DNA of 5,909 nt from an uncultured Blastococcus sp. (GCA_946221975.1 CAMIGT010000103.1:1-5909); one strand, 5' to 3'; shown: positions 1 through 5,638, counted from the stretch's first letter. Translations and numbers: made by a program. Notes: generated from the sequence alone by a model not told the origin.

Positions 1-309
1 GGCGGCCTCGTGCGCGCGTACGGCGACGCGGCCGCGCAGGCCCTCGACCACGCGGGTGTGGTGCAGCGAGTCCCGGCCATCACCGCCCTCGTGAGCGCGG
101 CAGTCGCCGATGCGGGACGCTTGGAAAATGCCTTACGTGGCAGGGATATCGACGTACTCGACGTTGAGTACGCCGAGACGGTGCGGATGACCGTCACCGT
201 CCCGGCGCACCGAGAGGCCGAGCTGCGCCAGGCGGTCGCCGAGTTCACGCACGGCACCGGCGATGTGGAGCTCACCGGCGAGTCCTGGCTCGATACGAAA
301 CCTGGTTAG
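1..309 (+). CDS. YigZ/IMPACT (UPF0029) family protein, C-terminal part
   Basis: Only the last 102 codons are in the window; the frame is open from base 1 and the 5' end lies upstream. The first residues (GGLVRAYG, then a helix ending QAL) match the end of the UPF0029/IMPACT N-terminal domain, where a Gly-Gly-Leu-Val-Arg-Ala-Tyr segment follows the family signature. The rest, about residues 38-99, has the size and alternating beta/alpha pattern of the DUF1949 domain found at the C terminus of YigZ-type proteins. The family is cytoplasmic. Eukaryotic IMPACT acts in translational stress signalling, but the bacterial role is poorly defined, so no function is assigned. The stop codon TAG (307-309) overlaps the stop of the minus-strand SDR gene by four bases, leaving no room for a terminator. 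Confidence in the family is good; a gene symbol is not justified from a fragment. Confidence 0.85.
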   Translation, partial: GGLVRAYGDAAAQALDHAGVVQRVPAITALVSAAVADAGRLENALRGRDIDVLDVEYAETVRMTVTVPAHREAELRQAVAEFTHGTGDVELTGESWLDTKPG

Positions 310-1070
310 ACCTTCGGGGTGTGCAGTGCGCCGCCGTCGACGACGATGTTCTGCCCGGTGATCCAGCCGGAGTCATCGGCCAGCAAGAACGCCGCCGTGG
401 CGCCGATGTCCTCGGGTACACCGAGCCGCTTGAGCGGGTAGGAGTCGGCGACCTCCTGCTCGTTGTCGGCGTACAGCGCCTCGGCGAAGCGCGTCTTGAT
501 GACCGCCGGCGAGATCGCGTTGACGCGCACCTTGGGAGCCATGTCGATCGACAGCTGCTTGGTCAGCTGGATGAGCCCGGCCTTGGACGTGCCGTAGATG
601 CCGATCGGGCCGGCGGAGCGAAGCCCGGCGACCGAGGCGACGATGACGACGGAGCCGCCGTTGTCCTTCATCCACGCGTGCCAGGCCTGCTGCACCAGCC
701 CGAGCGTGGAGACGATGTTGGTGTCGAGGATCTTGCGCGCCGTATCCAGTGGGATGTCAAGCGTCGAGCCGTAGAACGGGTTGATGCCGACGTTGCCGAC
801 GACGTGGTCGAGGCGGCCGAACTTCGACAGCACGAGGTCGATGGCTTCCTGCCGGTGGTCGTCCTGGGACGCGTTGCCGGCGAGGGTGAGAAGGCGGTCG
901 CCCGCGTCGAGCTCCTTGGCGGCCTCATCGAGCGAGTCCTGCTTGCGCCCGGTGATGAGGACCTGCCCGCCCTCGTTGAGAATCGCCTGCGCGATGCCGA
1001 GTCCGATGCCGCGGCTACCGCCGGTGACGAGCGCAGCCTTCCCTTCAAAACGGTTGAGCTTGTCGGCCAT
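306..1070 (-). CDS. SDR family NAD(P)-dependent oxidoreductase (FabG-like)
   Basis: This 254-residue protein is a classical short-chain dehydrogenase/reductase, a soluble Rossmann-fold enzyme that interconverts alcohols and ketones. The cofactor loop TGGSRGIG is at residues 16-23. The catalytic set is complete: N118, S146, Y159 and K163 (YGTSK), with the normal 13-residue Ser-Tyr spacing. The Arg inside the glycine loop (R20) and the R42-K43 pair after the second beta strand suggest NADPH preference. The usual NNAG motif reads GNVG (92-95), a modest departure. The C-terminal motif ITGQNIVVDGG (237-247) is typical of FabG-like members. The ATG at 1070 is supported by a perfect AGGAGG (minus strand, 1076-1081) five bases upstream. 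The substrate cannot be deduced; 3-oxoacyl-ACP reductase is only the default name for such sequences. It is transcribed alone, divergently from the GNAT gene. Confidence 0.95.
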   Translation of the reverse strand: MADKLNRFEGKAALVTGGSRGIGLGIAQAILNEGGQVLITGRKQDSLDEAAKELDAGDRLLTLAGNASQDDHRQEAIDLVLSKFGRLDHVVGNVGINPFYGSTLDIPLDTARKILDTNIVSTLGLVQQAWHAWMKDNGGSVVIVASVAGLRSAGPIGIYGTSKAGLIQLTKQLSIDMAPKVRVNAISPAVIKTRFAEALYADNEQEVADSYPLKRLGVPEDIGATAAFLLADDSGWITGQNIVVDGGALHTPKV

Positions 1071-1106
1071 CTGGCCCTCCTGGGTGGTTGGGTGGGTGCT
1101 GCGGTC

Positions 1107-1135
1107 AATCTACCCGAGCGCCGAATCCGATTCGG
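1107..1135 (-). promoter_or_regulatory. Putative SDR promoter with 15-bp perfect palindrome
   Basis: On the minus strand a TAGATT box (1107-1112) fits the actinobacterial -10 pattern TANNNT and lies 36 bases upstream of the SDR start codon. Where a -35 box would be expected there is no good TTGACA match. Instead there is a perfect 7-1-7 inverted repeat at 1121-1135 (CCGAATC, one base, GATTCGG). Its position over the -35 region suggests an operator for a dimeric regulator. The promoter call is an inference from position and motif only. Confidence 0.4.
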
Positions 1136-1167
1136 TCTGGTGCGCGGCGCGAACACCGGCTGCGCAC

Positions 1168-1202
1168 CCGACATCCGCGGTGTGAACCGACTAGGCTCCT
1201 AG
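1168..1202 (+). promoter_or_regulatory. Putative promoter of the GNAT gene, with palindrome over the -10
   Basis: A CCGACA hexamer (1168-1173; four of six match TTGACA) and TAGGCT (1192-1197; TANNNT) are separated by 18 bases and precede the GNAT start by about 45 bases. The -10 sits inside the perfect inverted repeat CTAGG-CT-CCTAG (1191-1202), which could be an operator or chance. No experimental start site can be inferred beyond roughly position 1204. Confidence 0.4.
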
Positions 1203-1240
1203 GCGATATCCGCGCACGTAGAACGCACCCAGGAGGGGAC

Positions 1241-1687
1241 ATGAAGATTCGTCCATTCACCGAGAGCGACCGCCCGGCCGCACTAGCCCTCGCCCCGCGA
1301 CTGATGGAGAACGTCAACCCCTGGAGTGACCAGAGCACCGGCCCCGTCGACACGGTGGAGTGGATGCTCGATCGGCAGACCAACGACACGCCGATGGCCG
1401 TCTTCGTCGCCGAGGACGACGAGGGTTTCGCCGGCATGGTCAAGGTCTTCGAGAAAGGCCATATGGCCGGCAACCGCGAGGCGTACGTCGACGGACTCGC
1501 CGTCGAGGAACGTGTGGCGCGCCAGGGCTTGGGCACCGAGCTCATGCAAGTCTGCGAAGAGTGGGCCCGCAAGCGTGGTCACAAGTGGGTGCACATCGAG
1601 ACCCCGGCCCGCAACCAGGTCGCCCGCGAGTTCTACGGCGCGATCGGGTACGGCGAAGAGGTCGTCAAGCTCTCGAAGGAGATCTAG
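1241..1687 (+). CDS. GNAT family N-acetyltransferase
   Basis: This 148-residue protein has the size and layout of a single-domain GNAT, a cytoplasmic enzyme that moves an acetyl group from acetyl-CoA to an amine. Motif A is at about residues 82-104 (YVDGLAVEERVARQGLGTEL); its glycine loop ARQGLG (93-98) has Arg one place later than the usual [Q/R]xxGxG. Motif B follows with N125, A128, F131-Y132 and the G136-Y137 turn; Y132 is the expected general acid. The ATG at 1241 is chosen because AGGAGGGG (1231-1238) sits just upstream and the first residues (MKIRPFTESD) are the usual GNAT beginning. In-frame extension back to 1088 would run through the divergent promoter region and is unlikely. The substrate is unknown. 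It appears to be monocistronic, ending 26 bases before the riboswitch. Confidence 0.93.
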   Translation: MKIRPFTESDRPAALALAPRLMENVNPWSDQSTGPVDTVEWMLDRQTNDTPMAVFVAEDDEGFAGMVKVFEKGHMAGNREAYVDGLAVEERVARQGLGTELMQVCEEWARKRGHKWVHIETPARNQVAREFYGAIGYGEEVVKLSKEI

Positions 1688-1701
1688 CGCGCGGCGCACG
1701 T

Positions 1702-1707
1702 TAGACT
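1702..1707 (+). promoter_or_regulatory. Possible -10 box for the riboswitch transcript
   Basis: TAGACT fits TANNNT and would start RNA near 1714, which is where the outermost pairing of the riboswitch begins. No convincing -35 hexamer lies 16-18 bases upstream. The leader might instead be transcribed as an extension of the GNAT mRNA, since no terminator separates them. Confidence 0.35.
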
Positions 1708-1713
1708 CGGCTG

Positions 1714-1896
1714 CGTGATCGGTACGGCGTCCTGACGTGACGCCGTCGCGAGAGGGAATCCGGTGTGAATCCGGAGCTGGCCCGCAGCGGTATGAGGAAA
1801 CGAACCCTGCACGCACGGCACTGGGGTGACCTGGGAAGCCGCAGGAAGTAGGCGTACGACGTACGTGTCCTCAAGCCCGAAGACCTGCCGATCGCG
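1714..1896 (+). promoter_or_regulatory. Cobalamin riboswitch aptamer (RF00174 type)
   Basis: The RNA should bind a cobalamin and switch off the importer genes that follow. The landmarks are present in order: GGGAATCCGGTGTGAATCCGG (1754-1774), GGCCCGC (1779-1785), the P4-P5 region GGCACTGGGG...CTGGGAAGCC (1817-1840), and the 3' B12 box (1873-1890), which matches the published consensus rAGYCMGgAgACCkGCCd at every strongly conserved position. A closing helix can form between 1714-1724 and 1886-1896 (11 pairs including two G-U), fixing the approximate ends, although its innermost pairs may be shared with other stems. The element starts 26 bases after the GNAT stop and ends 124 bases before the substrate-binding-protein start codon. 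Whether adenosyl- or other cobalamins are preferred is not decided here. Confidence 0.95.
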
Positions 1897-1897
1897 A

Positions 1898-1913
1898 GTG
1901 CGCACCCGCGCAC
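1898..1913 (+). promoter_or_regulatory. Candidate regulatory hairpin (P13) with kissing loop
   Basis: A 6-bp stem (GTGCGC/GCGCAC) with the four-base loop ACCC follows the aptamer directly. Known cobalamin riboswitches place a regulatory hairpin here whose loop kisses loop L5 of the aptamer. The loop ACCC is complementary to GGGT (1824-1827) inside the predicted L5. The stem is seen directly; the kissing contact is an inference. Confidence 0.5.
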
Positions 1914-1917
1914 GTCG

Positions 1918-1939
1918 GCGGCTTCGGGGACCAAGCCGC
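1918..1939 (+). other. Hairpin in the expression platform
   Basis: GCGGCTT (1918-1924) pairs perfectly with AAGCCGC (1933-1939) around an eight-base loop. No U tract follows, so it is not an intrinsic terminator. A weaker GGTC/GACC hairpin (1946-1949 with 1956-1959) follows. These may be spacer structures or partners in the alternative fold. Confidence 0.4.
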
Positions 1940-1974
1940 GCGTCTGGTCGCCCATGACCGCGGCCCGCGTCACC

Positions 1975-2014
1975 CTCCTCGAGCCCGCCGAGCCGGCACG
2001 CCTTGCTCGAGGAG
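1975..2014 (+). promoter_or_regulatory. SD-sequestering helix of the riboswitch
   Basis: CTCCTCGAGC (1975-1984) is the exact reverse complement of GCTCGAGGAG (2005-2014). The latter contains GAGGAG (2009-2014), the SD of the binding-protein gene, six bases before its ATG. The 20-base loop can itself form a GCCG/CGGC mini-stem (1987-1990 with 1994-1997). This helix would block ribosome access, so the switch most probably acts on translation. The pairing is read directly; its dependence on cobalamin is inferred. Confidence 0.75.
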
Positions 2015-2020
2015 AAGCAC

Positions 2021-2998
2021 ATGAGGCACCGTCCCCGGACGGCCGCAGCGCTATGCGCAGCCGCCCTGGCGCTCACCGGCTGCGCAGGCGCCGATACGGC
2101 CGATACGAACGCCGCGCCCGATCCCGACACGGTGCTCGAGAACTGCGGCAGTGACGTCGCTCTCGACGGCGCGCCCACCCAGGCGGTGACGCTCAACCAG
2201 GCCGCCACCGAGATCATGCTGAGCCTGGGACTCGAAGGGTCGATGGCAGGAACGGCCTATCTCGACGACACGATCGCGCCCGAGCTGCGGTCGGCGTACG
2301 ACTCGGTGCCGCTGCTCGCGCAGGAGTACCCGTCCCAGGAGAACCTGCTGGCGGCGTCGCCGGACTTCGTCTACGCGTCGTATGCCAGCGCCTTCGACGA
2401 TGCGGCCGCGGGCAGTCGCGACGAGCTGGCCGACCTGGCGGTCGCGACATACCTGTCGCCCGCGGCGTGTCCGCAGCAGTCGCAGCGGTTGACGCAGGAC
2501 TTCGACGCGGTCTATCAGGAGATCATCGAGATCGGCGCCCTGTTCGAGGTGCCCGAGCGGGCCGAGGCACTCGTCGACGAGCTGAAGAGCACGGTCGCTC
2601 AGGCGACCGCGGACGACGCGGGTGCCGGGCGTACGGCGGTGCTGTGGGACAGCGGCACGCAGGCGCCGTCGGTTGCTTCGGGCGCGGGCATGGGCGGTTA
2701 CCTTCTGGAGTCCGCCGGCCTGCAGAACGTCTTCGCCGACGACGCGGACAGCCCCTACGTCGACACCTCGTGGGAGGCGATCGTGGATGCCGACCCGGAC
2801 GTGATCGTGCTCGTCGACGCCGAGTGGGACCCCGCTGCCGACAAGATTGCCTTCCTACAAAGCGATCCGGCGACCGCACAGCTCACTGCCGTCCAGAACA
2901 ACGCCTACGTGACGCTGCCGTTCGTCGCGACGACCGTCGGCCTCCGCGCGGTCGATGGTCTTGTCGCGCTCGACCAACAGCTGGCCGCGAATGGCTGA
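2021..2998 (+). CDS. btuF: Cobalamin-type ABC transporter substrate-binding lipoprotein
   Basis: This 325-residue protein is the extracellular ligand-capture subunit of a type II (FecCD/BtuC class) importer. It begins with a basic N-terminus (RHRPR), a hydrophobic stretch and the lipobox LTGC with C21 as the lipidated cysteine, so the mature protein is tethered to the outer face of the membrane. Two lobes follow, joined by a long helix (about 155-195) as in class III binding proteins. E107 (SQENLLAASPD) and E252 (SWEAIVDADPD) fall where the two lobe glutamates of BtuF contact permease arginines. Two more cysteines, C42 and C150, could form a disulfide. The ATG at 2021 is preferred over the TTG at 2003 because GAGGAG lies at 2009-2014. 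The gene lies directly behind the riboswitch and overlaps the permease gene. The substrate is inferred as a corrinoid; an F420-0-type ligand or siderophore remains possible, so the symbol is provisional. Confidence 0.82.
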   Translation: MRHRPRTAAALCAAALALTGCAGADTADTNAAPDPDTVLENCGSDVALDGAPTQAVTLNQAATEIMLSLGLEGSMAGTAYLDDTIAPELRSAYDSVPLLAQEYPSQENLLAASPDFVYASYASAFDDAAAGSRDELADLAVATYLSPAACPQQSQRLTQDFDAVYQEIIEIGALFEVPERAEALVDELKSTVAQATADDAGAGRTAVLWDSGTQAPSVASGAGMGGYLLESAGLQNVFADDADSPYVDTSWEAIVDADPDVIVLVDAEWDPAADKIAFLQSDPATAQLTAVQNNAYVTLPFVATTVGLRAVDGLVALDQQLAANG

Positions 2999-4025
2999 CG
3001 TTCTCGTCCGCCGGCACAGCGGCCCGGCCCTGGTCATCACGGTCGGGTTGGTCCTGTTGGCGGTGACAACGGTCGCGGCCGTGTCGATCGGTGCCGCGCA
3101 GCTGGACTTCGAGGCGGTGTGGTCGGTGCTTCTTGCGCGGCTCGGGCTCGGCACGCCGCAGATCACCGGCACGCAGGCGGCGATCGTCTGGGAGCTGCGG
3201 CTGCCGCGGGTGATCGGTGCGATGGTTGTCGGCGCCGGGCTCGCGCTGTGCGGCACCGTTATGCAGACGCTGATGCGCAACCCGCTCGCCGACCCCTACC
3301 TGCTCGGTCTCTCCAGCGGCGCGGGTGTCGGTGCGGTGGTCGTCATCGTGCTCGGTGTCGGGGGCGGACCGCTCATGCTCTCGCTCGGCGCGTTCGGCGG
3401 CGCGTTGCTCGCGCTGCTCGCGGTGCTCACACTCGCCGGCGTGCGCGGCGGCCGGCTCACCCCGACCCGAACGATCCTCGCCGGCGTCGCGTTTGCCGCC
3501 TTCGCCTCGGCGGTCAGTGCCCTGCTGCTCGTCACCGCCGACGGCGATGCCGCGAAGCGGGTGCTGACGTGGACGTTCGGCTCGCTCGGCGGTCTGCGCT
3601 GGGACTCGCTCGGTATCGCCAGCGCCGTACTCGCCGCGGTCACGGCGCTAGTGCTGCTGCACGGCCGCACGCTCAACTCGCTCACCTTCGGCGACCGGCT
3701 CGCCGGGTCGCTCGGTGTGGAGGTCGTTCGGGTCCGGTGGATCCTGCTGGTCGCGACCGCGGCGCTGACCGCCGTACTCGTCGCGATCTGCGGTGCGATC
3801 GGGTTCGTGGGGCTGGTGGTGCCGCACGCCGTCGCGTTCGTGACGCCGTACGACCATCGGCTGCGGGTGCCAATCACGATGATCGCCGGCGCGCTGTTTC
3901 TCACCTGGGTCGACGTCATCGCGCGAGTCGTGTTTGCCCCACGCGAGATGCCGATCGGCGTGATGACCGCGATCATCGGCGTTCCGCTGTTTGTCTGGCT
4001 GCTGCACCGCAACCGGAGGATCTAG
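2991..4025 (+). CDS. btuC: FecCD/BtuC family ABC transporter permease
   Basis: This 344-residue integral membrane protein would form the channel as a homodimer. Family motifs appear in order: RLPR (70-73), RNPLADPYLLGLSSGAG (96-112), GDRLAGSLGV (234-243), GAIGFVGLVVPH (268-279), DHR (288-290) and a conserved C-terminus with ARVVFAPREMPIGVMTAIIGVP (311-332). Many hydrophobic helices fit the ten-helix FecCD fold. R70, R73 and R312 match the arginines that dock the binding-protein glutamates in BtuC. Position 282, normally Arg in the PHxxR motif, is Ala (PHAVA). The ATG at 2991 overlaps the preceding stop by eight bases and has no clear SD, which points to translational coupling; the in-frame GTG at 2955 would overlap much further. 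The family also includes siderophore and heme permeases, so the corrinoid role rests on the riboswitch. Confidence 0.88.
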   Translation: MADVLVRRHSGPALVITVGLVLLAVTTVAAVSIGAAQLDFEAVWSVLLARLGLGTPQITGTQAAIVWELRLPRVIGAMVVGAGLALCGTVMQTLMRNPLADPYLLGLSSGAGVGAVVVIVLGVGGGPLMLSLGAFGGALLALLAVLTLAGVRGGRLTPTRTILAGVAFAAFASAVSALLLVTADGDAAKRVLTWTFGSLGGLRWDSLGIASAVLAAVTALVLLHGRTLNSLTFGDRLAGSLGVEVVRVRWILLVATAALTAVLVAICGAIGFVGLVVPHAVAFVTPYDHRLRVPITMIAGALFLTWVDVIARVVFAPREMPIGVMTAIIGVPLFVWLLHRNRRI

Positions 4026-4027
4026 CG

Positions 4028-4825
4028 ATGCGCTTGACGATCACGGATATGTCGGTGAAGTACGGCGACGCGCAGATCCTGCGCGACGTGTCACTCGAGG
4101 TGCCGAGCGGGTCGTTCACGGCGCTCATCGGCCCGAACGGGTCGGGTAAGTCGACGTTGCTGCACCAGGTCGCCGAGCCGCCGCGGCACTCGAAGGCGCG
4201 GGTTCGACTCGGCGCGGACGACCTCGATCAGCTCAGCGCGCGCGAGCGGGCCCGGCGCGTTGCGTTCGTCGAGCAGGAGTCGGTCGCGGGGCACGACATC
4301 ACCGTGCGCGACGTCGTCGAGCTCGGCCGCACCCCGTGGCGTCGCGGGCTGCGGTTCGAGCCGGCCGCCGATCACGTCGTCGACGACGCAGCGCGCGCCG
4401 CGGGGGTCGCTGACCTGTTGGATCGTCCCTGGCAGGACCTGTCCGGCGGCGAGCGACAGCGCGCCCACCTGGCGCGAGCACTCGCCCAGGAGCCGACGCT
4501 GCTCGTGCTCGATGAGCCGACCAACCACCTGGACGTGCGTCATCAGATCGACTTCCTGGACCGGGTACGCCGCCTGCCGATCACCGTGTTTGCCGCGATG
4601 CACGATCTGTCGCTGGTCGGTGCGTTCTGCGACCACGTCGTCGCGCTGCACGACGGCGAGGTCGCGGCCGCCGGACCCACGGCCGACGTCCTGACGCCGC
4701 AGTTGATCAATGACGTCTTCGGTGTGCCGGCCGCCGTGCGGGCCGTCGGGTCGGCGGTGCGCATCGAGATCCGCTTTCCGGCGATGGAGGCGGTGCTCGT
4801 CTCAGAGGACACCGAGTTTCTGTAG
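4028..4825 (+). CDS. btuD: ABC transporter ATP-binding protein (BtuD/FecE type)
   Basis: This 265-residue cytoplasmic ATPase would power the importer as a dimer on the permease. All catalytic motifs are intact: Walker A GPNGSGKST (35-43), Q-loop Q83, signature LSGGE (138-142), Walker B LLVLDEP (158-164), D-loop NHLD (166-169) and the switch histidine H192 (AAMHDLS). The stretch after Walker A (about 46-62) is unusual: it lacks the common LxGLxxPxxGxV pattern and has a basic Pro-rich run. The ATG at 4028 is chosen because GGAGGA (4015-4020) lies seven bases upstream and it follows the permease stop by two bases. A much longer in-frame reading back to 3119 only shadows the permease gene. The 3' end overlaps the convergent membrane-protein gene by 24 bases. 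It is the last gene of the riboswitch-controlled unit. Confidence 0.9.
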   Translation: MRLTITDMSVKYGDAQILRDVSLEVPSGSFTALIGPNGSGKSTLLHQVAEPPRHSKARVRLGADDLDQLSARERARRVAFVEQESVAGHDITVRDVVELGRTPWRRGLRFEPAADHVVDDAARAAGVADLLDRPWQDLSGGERQRAHLARALAQEPTLLVLDEPTNHLDVRHQIDFLDRVRRLPITVFAAMHDLSLVGAFCDHVVALHDGEVAAAGPTADVLTPQLINDVFGVPAAVRAVGSAVRIEIRFPAMEAVLVSEDTEFL

Positions 4826-5539
4826 CTGCTGGAAGGCGTTGATCGCCAGCAGTACGCCGACGATGCCGAGCACCCAGCCGAGCATGTCGGCCTGGTTGCG
4901 CTCGATCAACCTGCTGATCCTCGCGAGCATCGGCGCGATCGCCCGCTGCGCACCCATCCGAAGGGCGAGCAGCAGCAGCGCCGGGAGCGCCATGACGAGC
5001 ACGTAGATAGCGAGCACCCCGATCTTCGCGACCACCGTCAGGTCGGCGGCGGTGAGCATCCCGATCGCACCGAGGTAGGGGACCATGCTCGCCGCCTCGA
5101 TCAGCCCGGCGACGAGCGCCACGCCCGCGACGGCACCAAGCGTGGCCTCCGGGCCGAGGATCTGCTTCTTCAGTCCGGCCATGCGCCCCTCCTTCGGCGG
5201 CAGGCCACGGGCTTCGCGGCGGCGCTTGCGCCACGCGGTCCCGCGCTTGTCGAACAGGAAGCTGACCGCGACGAGTGCGAGGCCGATGCCGAGCTGGACC
5301 CAGCTGAAGGTTGCGCTCGAGTCCAGTGAGCGCAGCATGTTGGAGATACTCTCGGCGCCGGCCAGTAACACCAGGCCGAGCACGAAGTAGAAGCCGGATA
5401 GCACGAGCAGGTAGACCAGCAGGGCGCGCACACGCACCGCGCGCTGTACGAGCATCACGACCGGGATGCCGAGAGTGCCGAAGCTGGTGCTGTCGACGAG
5501 GGCGAGGACGAGCAGCGTCCCGGCGATCGCCAGTGTCAT
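4802..5539 (-). CDS. GAP/Sap-like multi-pass membrane protein
   Basis: This 245-residue protein is very hydrophobic, with about six candidate membrane segments (near 2-31, 38-62, 79-97, 133-156, 166-195 and 219-236). The first carries an acidic residue (LALVDSTSFGTLGIP, 12-26), a pattern I associate with the GAP/Sap (sulfolipid-1-addressing) family of actinobacteria, related in topology to LysE/DsbD-type transporters. A strongly basic loop, roughly 98-125 (KRG...WRKRRREARG), is probably cytoplasmic. In mycobacteria, relatives help move surface glycolipids; the cargo here is unknown. The ATG at 5539 is preferred because GAGGAG (minus strand, 5547-5552) lies seven bases upstream; the TTG at 5593 would extend into the AT-rich promoter region. 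It is divergent from a TetR-type gene, its likely regulator, and its tail overlaps the ATPase gene. Family assignment is from memory of the pattern, so only moderately sure. Confidence 0.72.
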   Translation of the reverse strand: MTLAIAGTLLVLALVDSTSFGTLGIPVVMLVQRAVRVRALLVYLLVLSGFYFVLGLVLLAGAESISNMLRSLDSSATFSWVQLGIGLALVAVSFLFDKRGTAWRKRRREARGLPPKEGRMAGLKKQILGPEATLGAVAGVALVAGLIEAASMVPYLGAIGMLTAADLTVVAKIGVLAIYVLVMALPALLLLALRMGAQRAIAPMLARISRLIERNQADMLGWVLGIVGVLLAINAFQQLQKLGVL

Positions 5540-5577
5540 GAACCATCTCCTCGGCCGGCGTCGCGCTGAGCCGCCGG

Positions 5578-5638
5578 TTTTCGCACATCCCAATTAAATC
5601 CAGTTCAGTAAAGCATATTTAGCGCGACTGTGCGAAAA
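5578..5638. promoter_or_regulatory. Divergent AT-rich promoter/operator region with 10-bp inverted repeat
   Basis: The 106 bases between the membrane-protein and TetR starts include a 60-base AT-rich patch that contrasts with its surroundings. It is framed by a perfect inverted repeat, TTTTCGCACA (5578-5587) and TGTGCGAAAA (5629-5638), with 41 bases between. Inside is TAAA-GCATA-TTTA (5609-5621). A minus-strand TATGCT (5612-5617) is a possible -10 for the membrane-protein gene. The layout suits a TetR-type autoregulator controlling both genes, but the operator itself is unproven. Confidence 0.5.

Noticed and set aside
1139..1168. GGTGCGC...GCGCACC inverted repeat (7 bp, 16-base spacer) between the SDR and GNAT genes
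   Set aside because: Its composition is common in such GC-rich DNA and it does not line up with a promoter box; chance is a sufficient explanation.
321..1202. Long plus-strand open frame of 293 codons opposite the SDR gene
   Set aside because: It is antisense to a clear SDR with intact motifs, is low in hydrophobic pattern and rich in Arg, Asp and Val as expected from a GC-rich shadow frame, and lacks an SD.
1918..1939. Hairpin in the leader considered as an intrinsic terminator
   Set aside because: No run of U follows the stem, so it does not meet the definition.
2003..2020. Upstream TTG start for the binding protein
   Set aside because: It would place the SD GAGGAG inside the coding region and add six residues before a standard lipoprotein signal; ATG 2021 fits both.
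1954..2154. Small open frame (66 codons) starting in the riboswitch leader, considered as a leader peptide
   Set aside because: Its ATG has no SD, it runs 130 bases into the binding-protein gene in another frame, and the protein is Arg-rich without recognisable features. The riboswitch explains the leader.
3119..4027. Apparent 5' extension of the ATPase gene giving a 568-residue protein
   Set aside because: The extra residues are an Arg/Ala-rich shadow of the permease gene in another frame. The true start at 4028 has a good SD and the normal beginning of an ABC ATPase.
4707..5588. Minus-strand 293-codon open frame covering the membrane-protein gene
   Set aside because: It is an Arg/Ala/Pro-rich frame overlapping the clearly hydrophobic, SD-preceded frame ending at 4802; typical GC-rich shadow.
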